Of a stretch of DNA of 5,461 nt, positions 1-5,461 are shown piece by piece (within the stretch, counting starts at the first letter, position 1; the number at the start of each line of letters is the position of its first letter). A program made the translations under genes and the position numbers. The notes under the pieces are model-generated. The model saw only the letters and a list, made by a program, of their open reading frames with translations. It searched no databases and was not told where the DNA came from. Source of the DNA: Deltaproteobacteria bacterium (lineage in GTDB: Bacteria > Desulfobacterota > Desulfobacteria > Desulfobacterales > JAFDDL01); NCBI GenBank assembly GCA_019310865.1, contig JAFDDL010000286.1, positions 1 through 5,461 on the forward strand. Reading direction: 5' to 3'.

Positions 1-419
1 ATATAGTCCCGGCAGTTATGGGCCATCTCCAACAGACCCTGAAGGGTCGATTCGTCCTGCCAGGGATGCAGATCGGCCATCTGCGGCATGGCGCAGAGCC
101 GTTCATGGATTTTGGGATTGTATTTCATGGTGCAGGTCCCGGATCCGATATCATTGGCGATGTTGGCCCCTTGGATCATCTGGGAAAGGCGCGTAAAATG
201 GCGCACCACCGCAGGTTGTGACAACTCGGGCAGATCCGGCGCCGTATCGCGCTGCATCTGGGGCGGCAGGATACCATCGATGGCGCCCACGGCCGCTTTA
301 ACTTCCGGTTCTGCAGTCGGTGGTACAATGCCCCGGTGACCCGGTGTGCTTAGCTCGTCGATGAGGGGTTCGTCCCAGACTTTTGCATGGTATTTTCTCA
401 ATTTAATGTCTTTGCTCAT
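1..419 (-). CDS. gcvPB: Glycine dehydrogenase (decarboxylating) subunit 2-like protein, partial (C-terminus beyond left edge)
   Basis: This is the N-terminal 139 codons of a GcvPB-like protein, open at the left edge; the frame is intact from the ATG at 419. In the family, subunit 2 carries the pyridoxal phosphate lysine and works with subunit 1 as the P-protein that decarboxylates glycine and passes the aminomethyl group to lipoyl-GcvH. Visible family marks are RKYHAKVWDEPLIDELSTPG (residues 8-27), LPELSQPAVVRHFTRLSQ (63-80), the CTMKYNPKI block (96-104), and HPW plus LQGLLEM further on (118-132). The PLP-lysine region is outside the window, so catalytic competence cannot be judged. The start is fixed by a four-base overlap (ATGA) with the upstream gcvPA stop and by a very strong ribosome binding site. 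The segment before CTMKYNPK reads ANIANDIGSGT, where usual family members have a sequence like GVDTGFYPLGS; this matches the divergence seen in its partner. Confidence 0.88.
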   Translation of the reverse strand, partial: MSKDIKLRKYHAKVWDEPLIDELSTPGHRGIVPPTAEPEVKAAVGAIDGILPPQMQRDTAPDLPELSQPAVVRHFTRLSQMIQGANIANDIGSGTCTMKYNPKIHERLCAMPQMADLHPWQDESTLQGLLEMAHNCRDY

Positions 420-1822
420 GCGATCACCTCCTTGATGGCAGCGGCCAGGCGCTGAATATCGGTTGCGCGGTGGATTTCGGTCACACAATAAAGGGCGCTT
501 TGCCCCAATTCCGGAAAATCCCCGGACAGGTCCTTTCCGCCGAAAATTTGATGATCTAAAAGGGCCTTGTTGATGTCGGCCACCGATTTTCCGGTATCGT
601 CAAAGTTGACCACAAACTCGTTGAAATGCGGGGCCGAAAGGTGCATTTTGACCCCTGGGATCCCGGCGAGTTTCTGCTTGGCGTAGTGGGCCTTTTGAAC
701 GATGGTCTCACCGATTTCGGCCATGCCGCGCGGGCCCATGAGCGATAGATAAATGGTGTTGGAAACCGCCAGCAGGGCCGTATTGGTGCCCGTGTACTCC
801 TTGGCGTGCTCCCGGGCCATGTAAGAAAGCCTTTCGGGCAGGCCGAAATGATGAAATCCAAAACCCGCTTCATCTCCGGCCAGATCCAACAGGGTGATGA
901 TCATACCGGGCAGCTCGTTATAGTGGTCCGGGTTGTCATTCACTGCTACAAACCCGGTGGCCCCGCCGCCGGCGTTCATGTGAACGCCCAAAGGCTGGGT
1001 ATTGCCGCAGACGATGTCCGCCCCATAATCACCGGGAGATTTTAAAACGCCCAGGGAAATGGCGTTTACGCTGATGACCAGCAGCGCGCCCTTTTCATGG
1101 GCCAGCTTTCCAATTTCTTCGGCCTGGGATTCGATAACACCCAGATAGGACGGATTTTCGATATACACCGCAGCGGTCTCATCGGACAGCTTGGCCTTGA
1201 GATCTTCAAGATCCATGAGTCCCGTATCCGAACCAAAATGGACCTTCTCGATGCTCTGGACTTCTGAATCCTTGCAGTAATTTTGCATATGCCCCAATTG
1301 CCGGGGGTTGATACTGGCCGGGATCAGAACCTGGGATCTTCCCGTGATCCGGGCGGCAATTCGCACGGCGGTGCTGCCGGACTGAGCGCTGTCGTAAGCC
1401 GGAAATCCGGTCACCTCCATGCCCACCAGCTGGGTAATGAGGCTCTGGTACTCAAATATTGTCTGGCCCTTTCCCAGGTCCTCATGGGGGCCGCCGGCAT
1501 AGGCGGTAAGGAATTCGTCCCGGGCCGGGATACTGTCGCAGGGCGCCGGCACATGGTGCTGGTAGCAGCCGGCACCCAGAAAGTTTAAAAACTCAGTGCA
1601 GGTTTTGTTTTTTCCCAGAAGCTCGGTGACATGCCGCTCCAAATCATACTCGGATAAAAAAGGTTCGGGTACGTTGAGCCGTTTGCGATAGCGCAGCGCC
1701 TCGGGAATGTCGATATACAGTTCTTCCGTATCCTGTATCCCCACCGCTTCCTTCATCGTTTTCTTGATTTCCGGAACGGAATTGGGAATATAGGGGTAAA
1801 CAACGCTTTTTTCTTGTGCCAT
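416..1822 (-). CDS. gcvPA: Glycine dehydrogenase (decarboxylating) subunit 1-like protein, divergent
   Basis: A complete 468-residue protein, near the usual 440-470 of GcvPA. It is a cytoplasmic fold-type I PLP-enzyme-related subunit that pairs with GcvPB. Family marks: YIPNSVPEI (11-19), FLGAGCYQHHVP (81-92), EFLTAY (103-108), IFEYQSLITQLVGMEV (122-137), NPSYLGVIE (223-231), ISLGVLKSPGDYGADI (255-270), QPLG (276-279), IYLSLMGPRG (357-366), FNEFVVNF (400-407) and TEIH (449-452 approx.). Several segments differ from what I know of ordinary GcvPA: AGGPHEDLGKGQ (109-120) stands where YTPYQPEVSQG is usual, AYDSAQSGSTA (142-152) where MYDGATA is usual, and MAREHAKEYTGTNTA (335-349) where a sequence like IRREKATSNICT is usual. 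The start ATG at 1822 has AAGGAG (1831-1836) 8 bases upstream. The gene leads an operon with gcvPB (four-base overlap). No gcvT or gcvH is upstream on this strand. The family assignment is secure; that the substrate is glycine is less so. Confidence 0.88.
   Translation of the reverse strand: MAQEKSVVYPYIPNSVPEIKKTMKEAVGIQDTEELYIDIPEALRYRKRLNVPEPFLSEYDLERHVTELLGKNKTCTEFLNFLGAGCYQHHVPAPCDSIPARDEFLTAYAGGPHEDLGKGQTIFEYQSLITQLVGMEVTGFPAYDSAQSGSTAVRIAARITGRSQVLIPASINPRQLGHMQNYCKDSEVQSIEKVHFGSDTGLMDLEDLKAKLSDETAAVYIENPSYLGVIESQAEEIGKLAHEKGALLVISVNAISLGVLKSPGDYGADIVCGNTQPLGVHMNAGGGATGFVAVNDNPDHYNELPGMIITLLDLAGDEAGFGFHHFGLPERLSYMAREHAKEYTGTNTALLAVSNTIYLSLMGPRGMAEIGETIVQKAHYAKQKLAGIPGVKMHLSAPHFNEFVVNFDDTGKSVADINKALLDHQIFGGKDLSGDFPELGQSALYCVTEIHRATDIQRLAAAIKEVIA
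422..433 (-). promoter_or_regulatory. Very strong ribosome binding site for gcvPB
   Basis: Read on the minus strand this is AAGGAGGTGATC, ending 2 bases before the gcvPB ATG at 419, with the GGAGG core 7 bases from the start. It is complementary over 12 bases to the usual 3' end of bacterial 16S rRNA (GATCACCTCCTT). It lies inside the last codons of gcvPA, encoding the terminal KEVIA. It settles the gcvPB start and suggests efficient re-initiation, giving the equal subunit supply expected for a heterotetramer. Confidence 0.85.
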
Positions 1823-1902
1823 CCCAAATTCTCCTTTCAGTTAGATGTAATTTCGTGATAAAGTGAATTCCATTTGAATACTTATGTCATTCCCACATTT
1901 AA

Positions 1903-1939
1903 CAGCAAATTGCATCACCCTGATGGGGTGATTTTGCTG
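1903..1939. repeat. Interrupted inverted repeat (7 + 7 bp stem, 5-nt loop)
   Basis: The outer arms CAGCAAA (1903-1909) and TTTGCTG (1933-1939) pair perfectly. The inner arms ATCACCC (1914-1920) and GGGTGAT (1926-1932) also pair perfectly around the loop TGATG. The only interruption is a 4-base bulge, TTGC (1910-1913). The structure lies 81-117 bases upstream of the gcvPA start and 18 bases beyond the stop of the minus-strand remnant frame. It could be a leader hairpin of the gcv transcript, an operator region, or a terminator of the remnant. No long T-run follows on either strand, which argues against a strong intrinsic terminator. Confidence 0.6.
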
Positions 1940-1962
1940 GGTGAGCCGGAACCGGGCTAAAG

Positions 1963-2081
1963 GGCACCGGGCGGAAGGTCGGGTGTTCGGTAATTCTTCG
2001 GCAGACATATCACAAATTCTTCGGTGGTAAAAGCCTTTCCTTCCTTGCGCAGAGATATAGCCTTGCACAACGCCCGGTGCC
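1963..2081. repeat. 11-bp perfect inverted repeat with 97-base spacing
   Basis: GGCACCGGGCG at 1963-1973 is the exact reverse complement of CGCCCGGTGCC at 2071-2081. The GC-rich arms could pair and enclose the intervening 97 bases. GGAAGG next to the left arm and CCTTCC near 2040 could add a smaller inner helix. Both arms fall within the possible minus-strand remnant. It may be a folded RNA element, the edge of a small repeat element, or chance. Confidence 0.45.
1992..2024. repeat. 10-bp direct repeat, 23-base period
   Basis: AATTCTTCGG occurs at 1992-2001 and again at 2015-2024. The 23-base period is roughly two helical turns, so a paired regulator site is conceivable. No flanking consensus supports it. 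Confidence 0.35.
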
Positions 2082-2252
2082 GTTTTCGACTCAGGGGTTG
2101 TATCAATTCGCCCATATCGGTGTTGTGCGAAAATTTTAATCCGCCGAGATAAGCGAAGACATCGAGTTGAACGTTTTGAAATTTGTGAATAAGGATTAGA
2201 TGTGATAGCCAATAAGCTTTGGGAATTCCAACGTGGCAAAGACGGTTTTAAT

Positions 2253-2257
2253 GGGGA
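2253..2257 (+). promoter_or_regulatory. Ribosome binding site choosing the symporter start
   Basis: GGGGA lies 8 bases before the ATG at 2266. The in-frame alternatives, GTG at 2233 and ATG at 2251, have weaker upstream sequences. The MelB-family N-terminus (short basic leader, then helix 1) also fits a start at 2266 better than an extra 11-residue extension. Confidence 0.5.
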
Positions 2258-2265
2258 CAGATACA

Positions 2266-3678
2266 ATGAGAGCTGATCATGAGAAGCGTGCACGACGTGT
2301 ATCACTTGGAACCCATATCGGCTATGGGGTCGCCGGAATTGGTGAAAACACGGCCTACAACATATACTATCTGTATTTTATTTTTTTTCTGACCACCGTC
2401 TCCGGCATCAATCCGGCGGTAGCCGGCACCATCGCCTTCATCGCCGTACTGTGGGATGCGTTTACAGATCCGGCTGTGGGTTACATTTCCGACCATTTGC
2501 GCTCAAAGCACGGCAGGCGGCGGCCCTTTATGGTGGTCTTCATCATCCCGTTCGGTATTGTCATTGGTCTTCTGTTTACCAATGCTACCTTTTTGGCCGG
2601 ATGGGCGAAAATTGCTTATTATCTGGTCATCAATATTTTGTTCTGGGTGTTTTTTACATCCGTCGACATCCCATACGTGTCCCTGGGAGCGGAAATCACC
2701 ACCGATTTTGCTGAACGATCTAAACTCAGGACCATCGCCAATATTTTCATGAACATCGGCTCACTGCTTGCCTTTGCCACGACCATGATCGTCGTTGAGT
2801 TTTTTACCAACCTGTGGGGTTCTAAAGATGCCGGGTGGAGCAGCATGGCCGTAATCTTTGCCCTGATAACGGTGATTACGTATCTATTGAGTTGGAAGTT
2901 CACCAAGGGAAAAGAGGCGCCGGTTGATACGCGTGCCGCCCGGCAGCCATTTAACCTGATTAAGTTATTAAAAGAATACGTAGATGTTATAAAAAACCGG
3001 CCTGTGGTCTATATTGTTGCGTTCACCCTACTCATCTGTGGTGGCACCAGCGGAATGGCCGCAAGTTCCCTGGCATTTTACGGCGCCTATAATCTGGGAT
3101 TGGATGAAATGGGCATATCCAAAATATTCCTATGTTATTCGGTGGGCGTCCTGGTGCTATCGATAATGGTCGGATTCGTCGGCACCAAATTTTCAAGCAC
3201 CCTGGGCAAGGGAAAAACCCTGGGCTGTGCAACGCTGATTGCCGGCGTGGGCCTGATATTCACCTATTTTTTGGACACATCCCTGGCAATTGGATATGCG
3301 GTTAGTCTGCTGCATGCCTTGGGACAAGCGGGGTACTGGGTTTTCAATTATGCCATGGCCTATGACTGCGCAGTGGCAGACGAACATAAATACGGGAAAA
3401 AAAGAGAAGGGACGGTGGTGGCTGTCATCAGCTTCTTCTATAAGCTTGCCACAGCCGTGGGTATGTGGTTAACCGGCATCATCCTACAGTATGCCGGTTT
3501 TAACGCCGAGGCAGTCGTGCAAACCCCAAATGCATTGCATGGTATTCAAATGTCCGCCATTTTTCTGCCCGGTATCGCCATATTCCTATGTTCGCTTTTG
3601 GCCTTTAAATACCCCCTGACCCAGGCAAAATTCGATGAATTACAAAAAGCCATTGCCCAGCGAAAAGCAGGCGCATAA
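2266..3678 (+). CDS. GPH (MelB-type) cation:substrate symporter, MFS superfamily
   Basis: A 470-residue inner-membrane protein with about 12 hydrophobic segments, matching the 450-490 residues usual for GPH symporters; a GTG at 2233 in frame would add 11 residues. After helix 2 comes the family signature DAFTDPAVGY (64-73) followed by SDHLRSKHGRRRPF (75-88). The second half has DEHKYGKKREG (372-382). By alignment from memory with E. coli MelB, the cation-site aspartates D55 and D59 correspond to D64 and D68, T121 to T131, D124 to D134 (in VDIPYVSLG) and K377 to K393. These conserved residues suggest uptake driven by sodium or protons. The galactoside-binding D19 and R149 of MelB appear as N28 and N159, so a galactoside is an unlikely substrate. 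Relatives carry glycosides, glucuronides and other organic solutes; the true substrate cannot be read from sequence. The gene is divergent from the gcv-like pair, which suggests but does not prove a shared pathway. It is followed by the ABC genes after 76 bases with no obvious terminator. Confidence 0.88.
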   Translation: MRADHEKRARRVSLGTHIGYGVAGIGENTAYNIYYLYFIFFLTTVSGINPAVAGTIAFIAVLWDAFTDPAVGYISDHLRSKHGRRRPFMVVFIIPFGIVIGLLFTNATFLAGWAKIAYYLVINILFWVFFTSVDIPYVSLGAEITTDFAERSKLRTIANIFMNIGSLLAFATTMIVVEFFTNLWGSKDAGWSSMAVIFALITVITYLLSWKFTKGKEAPVDTRAARQPFNLIKLLKEYVDVIKNRPVVYIVAFTLLICGGTSGMAASSLAFYGAYNLGLDEMGISKIFLCYSVGVLVLSIMVGFVGTKFSSTLGKGKTLGCATLIAGVGLIFTYFLDTSLAIGYAVSLLHALGQAGYWVFNYAMAYDCAVADEHKYGKKREGTVVAVISFFYKLATAVGMWLTGIILQYAGFNAEAVVQTPNALHGIQMSAIFLPGIAIFLCSLLAFKYPLTQAKFDELQKAIAQRKAGA

Positions 3679-3754
3679 TTGCCGCCGACTTTTATTCGGG
3701 CTGGATTTGTGGTAAGAGGCCTTTGAAATAAAAAATGTATGCAGGGTAAATCAT

Positions 3755-4696
3755 ATGATTGAGGTTGACCACCTGACCAAACTGTTTGACCGGAAAATCG
3801 CTGTGGACGATGTTTCCTTTACCGTCCAGCGCGGTGAGGTACTGGGATTTCTGGGCCCCAACGGCGCCGGCAAATCCACCACCATGCGTATGATCACCGG
3901 ATTTTTGCCACCCTCTTCGGGGACAGCCCGAATCGGCGGCGCGGATATATTGACCTCACCGCTGCAAGCCCGTGAAAAGTTCGGCTATCTACCGGAAAAT
4001 GCCCCCACCTATCAGGAAATGACGGTTATGGGTTTTCTGGATTTCATTGCCGACATCCGCGGTCTTTCCGGAAAACATAAAACCGAGCAGATTGAAAAGA
4101 CAATAGCGCGCTGCCATTTAGCAGAAGTGCGCCACCAGATGGTTGGCACGCTTTCCAAGGGTTACAATCAGCGGGTTTGCTTTGCCCAGTGTATCTTACA
4201 TGATCCGGCTTATTTGATCATGGACGAGCCTACCGATGGCCTCGATCCCAATCAGAAACATGAAGTTCGAAATATGATTCGGGAAATGGCGCGGGACAAG
4301 GCCGTTATTTTATCCACCCATAATCTGGAAGAGGCAGATGCTGTTTGCACCCGTGTCATTATCATCGCCGATGGCAAAATTCGGGCGGATGACACGCCGA
4401 CAGGGCTTAAAACCCGATCCAGTGTGCATGGGGCGGTTCGCTTCAGCATCGAATCATCGAAAAAGGCTGCTATGCTGGAAGGTTGTCGATCGATTGCCAA
4501 TGTCGCCTCGGTCGAACTGCTCAGTGAAACGGGTCCGGAATTATCGATTCGGGTGTTTCCGCAGGACAAATCCATATCGCTGGCACAGGACATCATTCGA
4601 TATTTCAAAAAACACGACACACCTGTAAAAAACTTGTTTGTGGAAGCGGGCCGGTTGGAGGAAGTCTTTCGAGACATTACATTGTCACATGCATAA
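3755..4696 (+). CDS. ABC transporter ATP-binding protein, GldA/NosF-like
   Basis: A complete 313-residue cytoplasmic ATPase that would energise the permease encoded next. In order: Walker A GPNGAGKS (34-41), the GYLPEN segment (77-82) where the Q-loop usually lies, signature LSKGYNQRV (133-141), Walker B YLIMDEP (153-159) with catalytic E158, D-loop GLDP (162-165) and switch histidine H189 in STHNLEEAD. All catalytic elements are intact. The LSKGY form of the signature and the roughly 95-residue C-terminal extension are typical of the exporter-type subfamily (CcmA/GldA, ABC-2 partners, DUF4162-like tail). The start ATG at 3755 has AGGG (3743-3746) 8 bases upstream. The substrate is unknown. 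GldA relatives serve gliding motility in Bacteroidetes, but homologues are widespread in non-gliding bacteria, so I give no motility assignment. Confidence 0.9.
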   Translation: MIEVDHLTKLFDRKIAVDDVSFTVQRGEVLGFLGPNGAGKSTTMRMITGFLPPSSGTARIGGADILTSPLQAREKFGYLPENAPTYQEMTVMGFLDFIADIRGLSGKHKTEQIEKTIARCHLAEVRHQMVGTLSKGYNQRVCFAQCILHDPAYLIMDEPTDGLDPNQKHEVRNMIREMARDKAVILSTHNLEEADAVCTRVIIIADGKIRADDTPTGLKTRSSVHGAVRFSIESSKKAAMLEGCRSIANVASVELLSETGPELSIRVFPQDKSISLAQDIIRYFKKHDTPVKNLFVEAGRLEEVFRDITLSHA

Positions 4697-4738
4697 TGGG
4701 CGTACGAATTATTCGGCTCTTTTATTTAGGGATTATAG

Positions 4739-5461
4739 ATGGCACTTCGTTTTATTAAAAACACAAAAACAATCATCCGCCGGGAGTTGGTTGGCTATTT
4801 TGGCTCGCCGGTGGCTTACGTTTTTATCGTTATATTCCTACTTCTTTGCGGATTCCTGACGTTCTTCGTAAGCCGCTTGTTTGAGACCATGCAGGCAGAC
4901 CTTGGCGGGTTTTTCCAGTGGCATCCCTGGCTTTATCTGTTTCTCGTGCCTGCGGTTGCCATGCGTCTGTGGGCTGATGAGCGCCGATCAGGCACCATTG
5001 AACTCATTTTAACCCTTCCGGTGACCTTGACCGAGCTGATAATAGGGAAATTTATCGCCGCCTGGCTTTTCATTGGTCTGGCATTGCTGTTGACCTTTCC
5101 CCTTGTCTTGACTGTCTTGTATTTAGGGCATCCCGATCTGGGCGCTATTATGAGCGCATACTGCGGCAGTTTTCTCATGGCCGGGGCCTACCTGAGCGTT
5201 GGATGCATGACGTCTTCGCTGACCCGAAACCAGATTATCAGCTTCATCGTCTCGGTGGTGATCTGCCTTTTCCTGGTCATGGCCGGGTGGGCGCCGGTGA
5301 CCGATATTTTCGCGGGCTGGGCGCCCATTTGGTTGGTGGACATGGTGGCCGGGCTCAGTTTTTTCCCGCATTTTATATCCATGTCCCGGGGGGTGATTGA
5401 TTTTCGAGACCTGTTATACTTTTTTACGGTGATTTCTTTCATGCTTTATGCAAATGGGGTC
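4739..5461 (+). CDS. ABC-2 family permease, GldF-like, partial at right edge
   Basis: A frame beginning at ATG 4739 is open to the last base of the window, giving 241 codons, close to the whole length of GldF-like permeases. AGGGA (4728-4732) lies 6 bases upstream, and the gap from the ATPase stop is 42 bases. A cytoplasmic N-terminus with RRELVGYFGSPVAYVF (14-29) leads into the first membrane helix (about 24-44). Then come PAVAMRLWADERRSGTIELI (71-90), the coupling region of this family, helices near 105-130, 140-157 and 166-182, SSLTRNQIISF (159-169), and a late HFISMSRGVIDFRDLLYFF (211-229) that is typical of GldF. The protein would sit in the inner membrane as a dimer with the preceding ATPase. 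Only the last few residues should be missing. In related operons a GldG-like periplasmic/membrane protein and a DUF4340 protein often follow, but that region is outside the window. Confidence 0.88.
   Translation, partial: MALRFIKNTKTIIRRELVGYFGSPVAYVFIVIFLLLCGFLTFFVSRLFETMQADLGGFFQWHPWLYLFLVPAVAMRLWADERRSGTIELILTLPVTLTELIIGKFIAAWLFIGLALLLTFPLVLTVLYLGHPDLGAIMSAYCGSFLMAGAYLSVGCMTSSLTRNQIISFIVSVVICLFLVMAGWAPVTDIFAGWAPIWLVDMVAGLSFFPHFISMSRGVIDFRDLLYFFTVISFMLYANGV

Larger units (their letters stand above)
1957..2247 (-). pseudogene. Possible 5'-truncated gene remnant, unrecognised
   Basis: On the minus strand a frame stays open for 96 codons, from just after a TAA at 2248-2250 to a TAG at 1957-1959. 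It reads like protein in its middle and end, for example LDVFAYLGGLKFSHN, then DMGELIQPLSRKRHRALCKA, and finally LPKNYRTPDLPPGAL before the stop. I do not recognise the family. No ATG, GTG or TTG occurs in the first 45 or so codons; the first ATG (in DMGELI) would give only about 50 residues. An intact start is therefore missing, which fits a gene tail left after truncation. A long open frame here could also arise by chance. The stretch overlaps the expected promoter region of the symporter. Confidence 0.25.
1823..2265. other. Divergent intergenic region with repeats and a possible gene remnant
   Basis: About 440 bases separate the leftward gcvPA and the rightward symporter gene, so promoters for both should lie here. 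I could not pick a convincing -35/-10 pair or a sigma-54 site on either strand. The region holds an interrupted hairpin, an 11-bp inverted repeat, a 10-bp direct repeat and a 96-codon minus-strand open frame, each listed separately. No tRNA and no glycine riboswitch pattern was recognised. Confidence 0.6.

Noticed and set aside
2160..2232. A sigma-70 promoter for the symporter (TTGAAC or TTGAAA near 2167-2181)
   Set aside because: No -10 hexamer of acceptable quality lies at a 16-18 base spacing, so it was not listed as a feature.
1823..2265. A glycine riboswitch controlling the gcv-like operon
   Set aside because: The hairpin is suggestive of a leader element, but I found no tandem glycine aptamer pattern in the leader strand.
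1841..2305. A 154-residue open frame on the minus strand covering most of the divergent intergenic region
   Set aside because: It runs into the start of the symporter gene, covers the hairpin and both upstream regions, has no recognisable motif, and looks less protein-like than the other minus-strand frame in the same place.
3679..3754. An intrinsic terminator between the symporter and ABC genes
   Set aside because: There is an A-rich stretch and the small palindrome AGGCCT, but no stem long enough and no T-run, so read-through remains possible.
4151..4183. Defective ABC signature (LSKGY instead of LSGGQ) or missing Q-loop glutamine
   Set aside because: Both variants are, to my knowledge, normal in the GldA/CcmA-like exporter subfamily, and the other catalytic motifs are intact.
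4933..5442. Several short minus-strand open frames at the right end
   Set aside because: They are antisense to the GldF-like permease frame, which is open from 4739 to the window end and carries clear family motifs.
3755..5461. Gliding motility machinery
   Set aside because: GldA/GldF-like exporters occur in many non-gliding bacteria, and no other gliding gene is in the window.

Overview
The window suggests a Gram-negative, probably anaerobic bacterium of the Desulfobacterota type (sulfate-reducer-like). This is an inference from the mix of a split P-protein (GcvPA/GcvPB), a GPH-type symporter and a GldA/GldF-like ABC exporter, together with moderate GC. There is no rRNA or other marker gene, so the taxonomy is tentative.

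Left part (1-1822, minus strand): two overlapping genes are read leftward. The first encodes a 468-residue homologue of glycine decarboxylase P-protein subunit 1 (GcvPA). The second is the first 139 codons of subunit 2 (GcvPB), which runs off the left edge. They overlap by four bases (ATGA), and gcvPB has an exceptionally strong ribosome binding site. Both proteins are recognisable family members, but several segments that are nearly invariant in ordinary glycine decarboxylases are replaced. The pair may therefore be a specialised paralogue rather than the housekeeping enzyme.

Middle (1823-2265): a divergent intergenic region of about 440 bases. It contains a long interrupted hairpin, an 11-bp inverted repeat, a 10-bp direct repeat, and a 96-codon minus-strand open frame with no usable start near its N-terminus. 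That frame looks like a possible gene remnant. No convincing promoter could be assigned.

Right part (2266-5461, plus strand): a 470-residue sodium/proton-coupled symporter of the MelB (GPH) family is divergent from the gcv-like pair. Next come a GldA-like ABC ATPase and the start of a GldF-like ABC-2 permease, whose last residues lie beyond the right edge. The permease has 241 codons in the window, close to full length for the family.

How the genes may work together: the ATPase and permease clearly form one exporter. The symporter may import a small organic substrate that the divergent P-protein-like enzyme, with partners outside the window, breaks down. That link rests only on adjacency. 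Nothing in the window on its own amounts to a clearly new system. The best leads are the atypical P-protein pair with its adjacent symporter, and the structured intergenic region.
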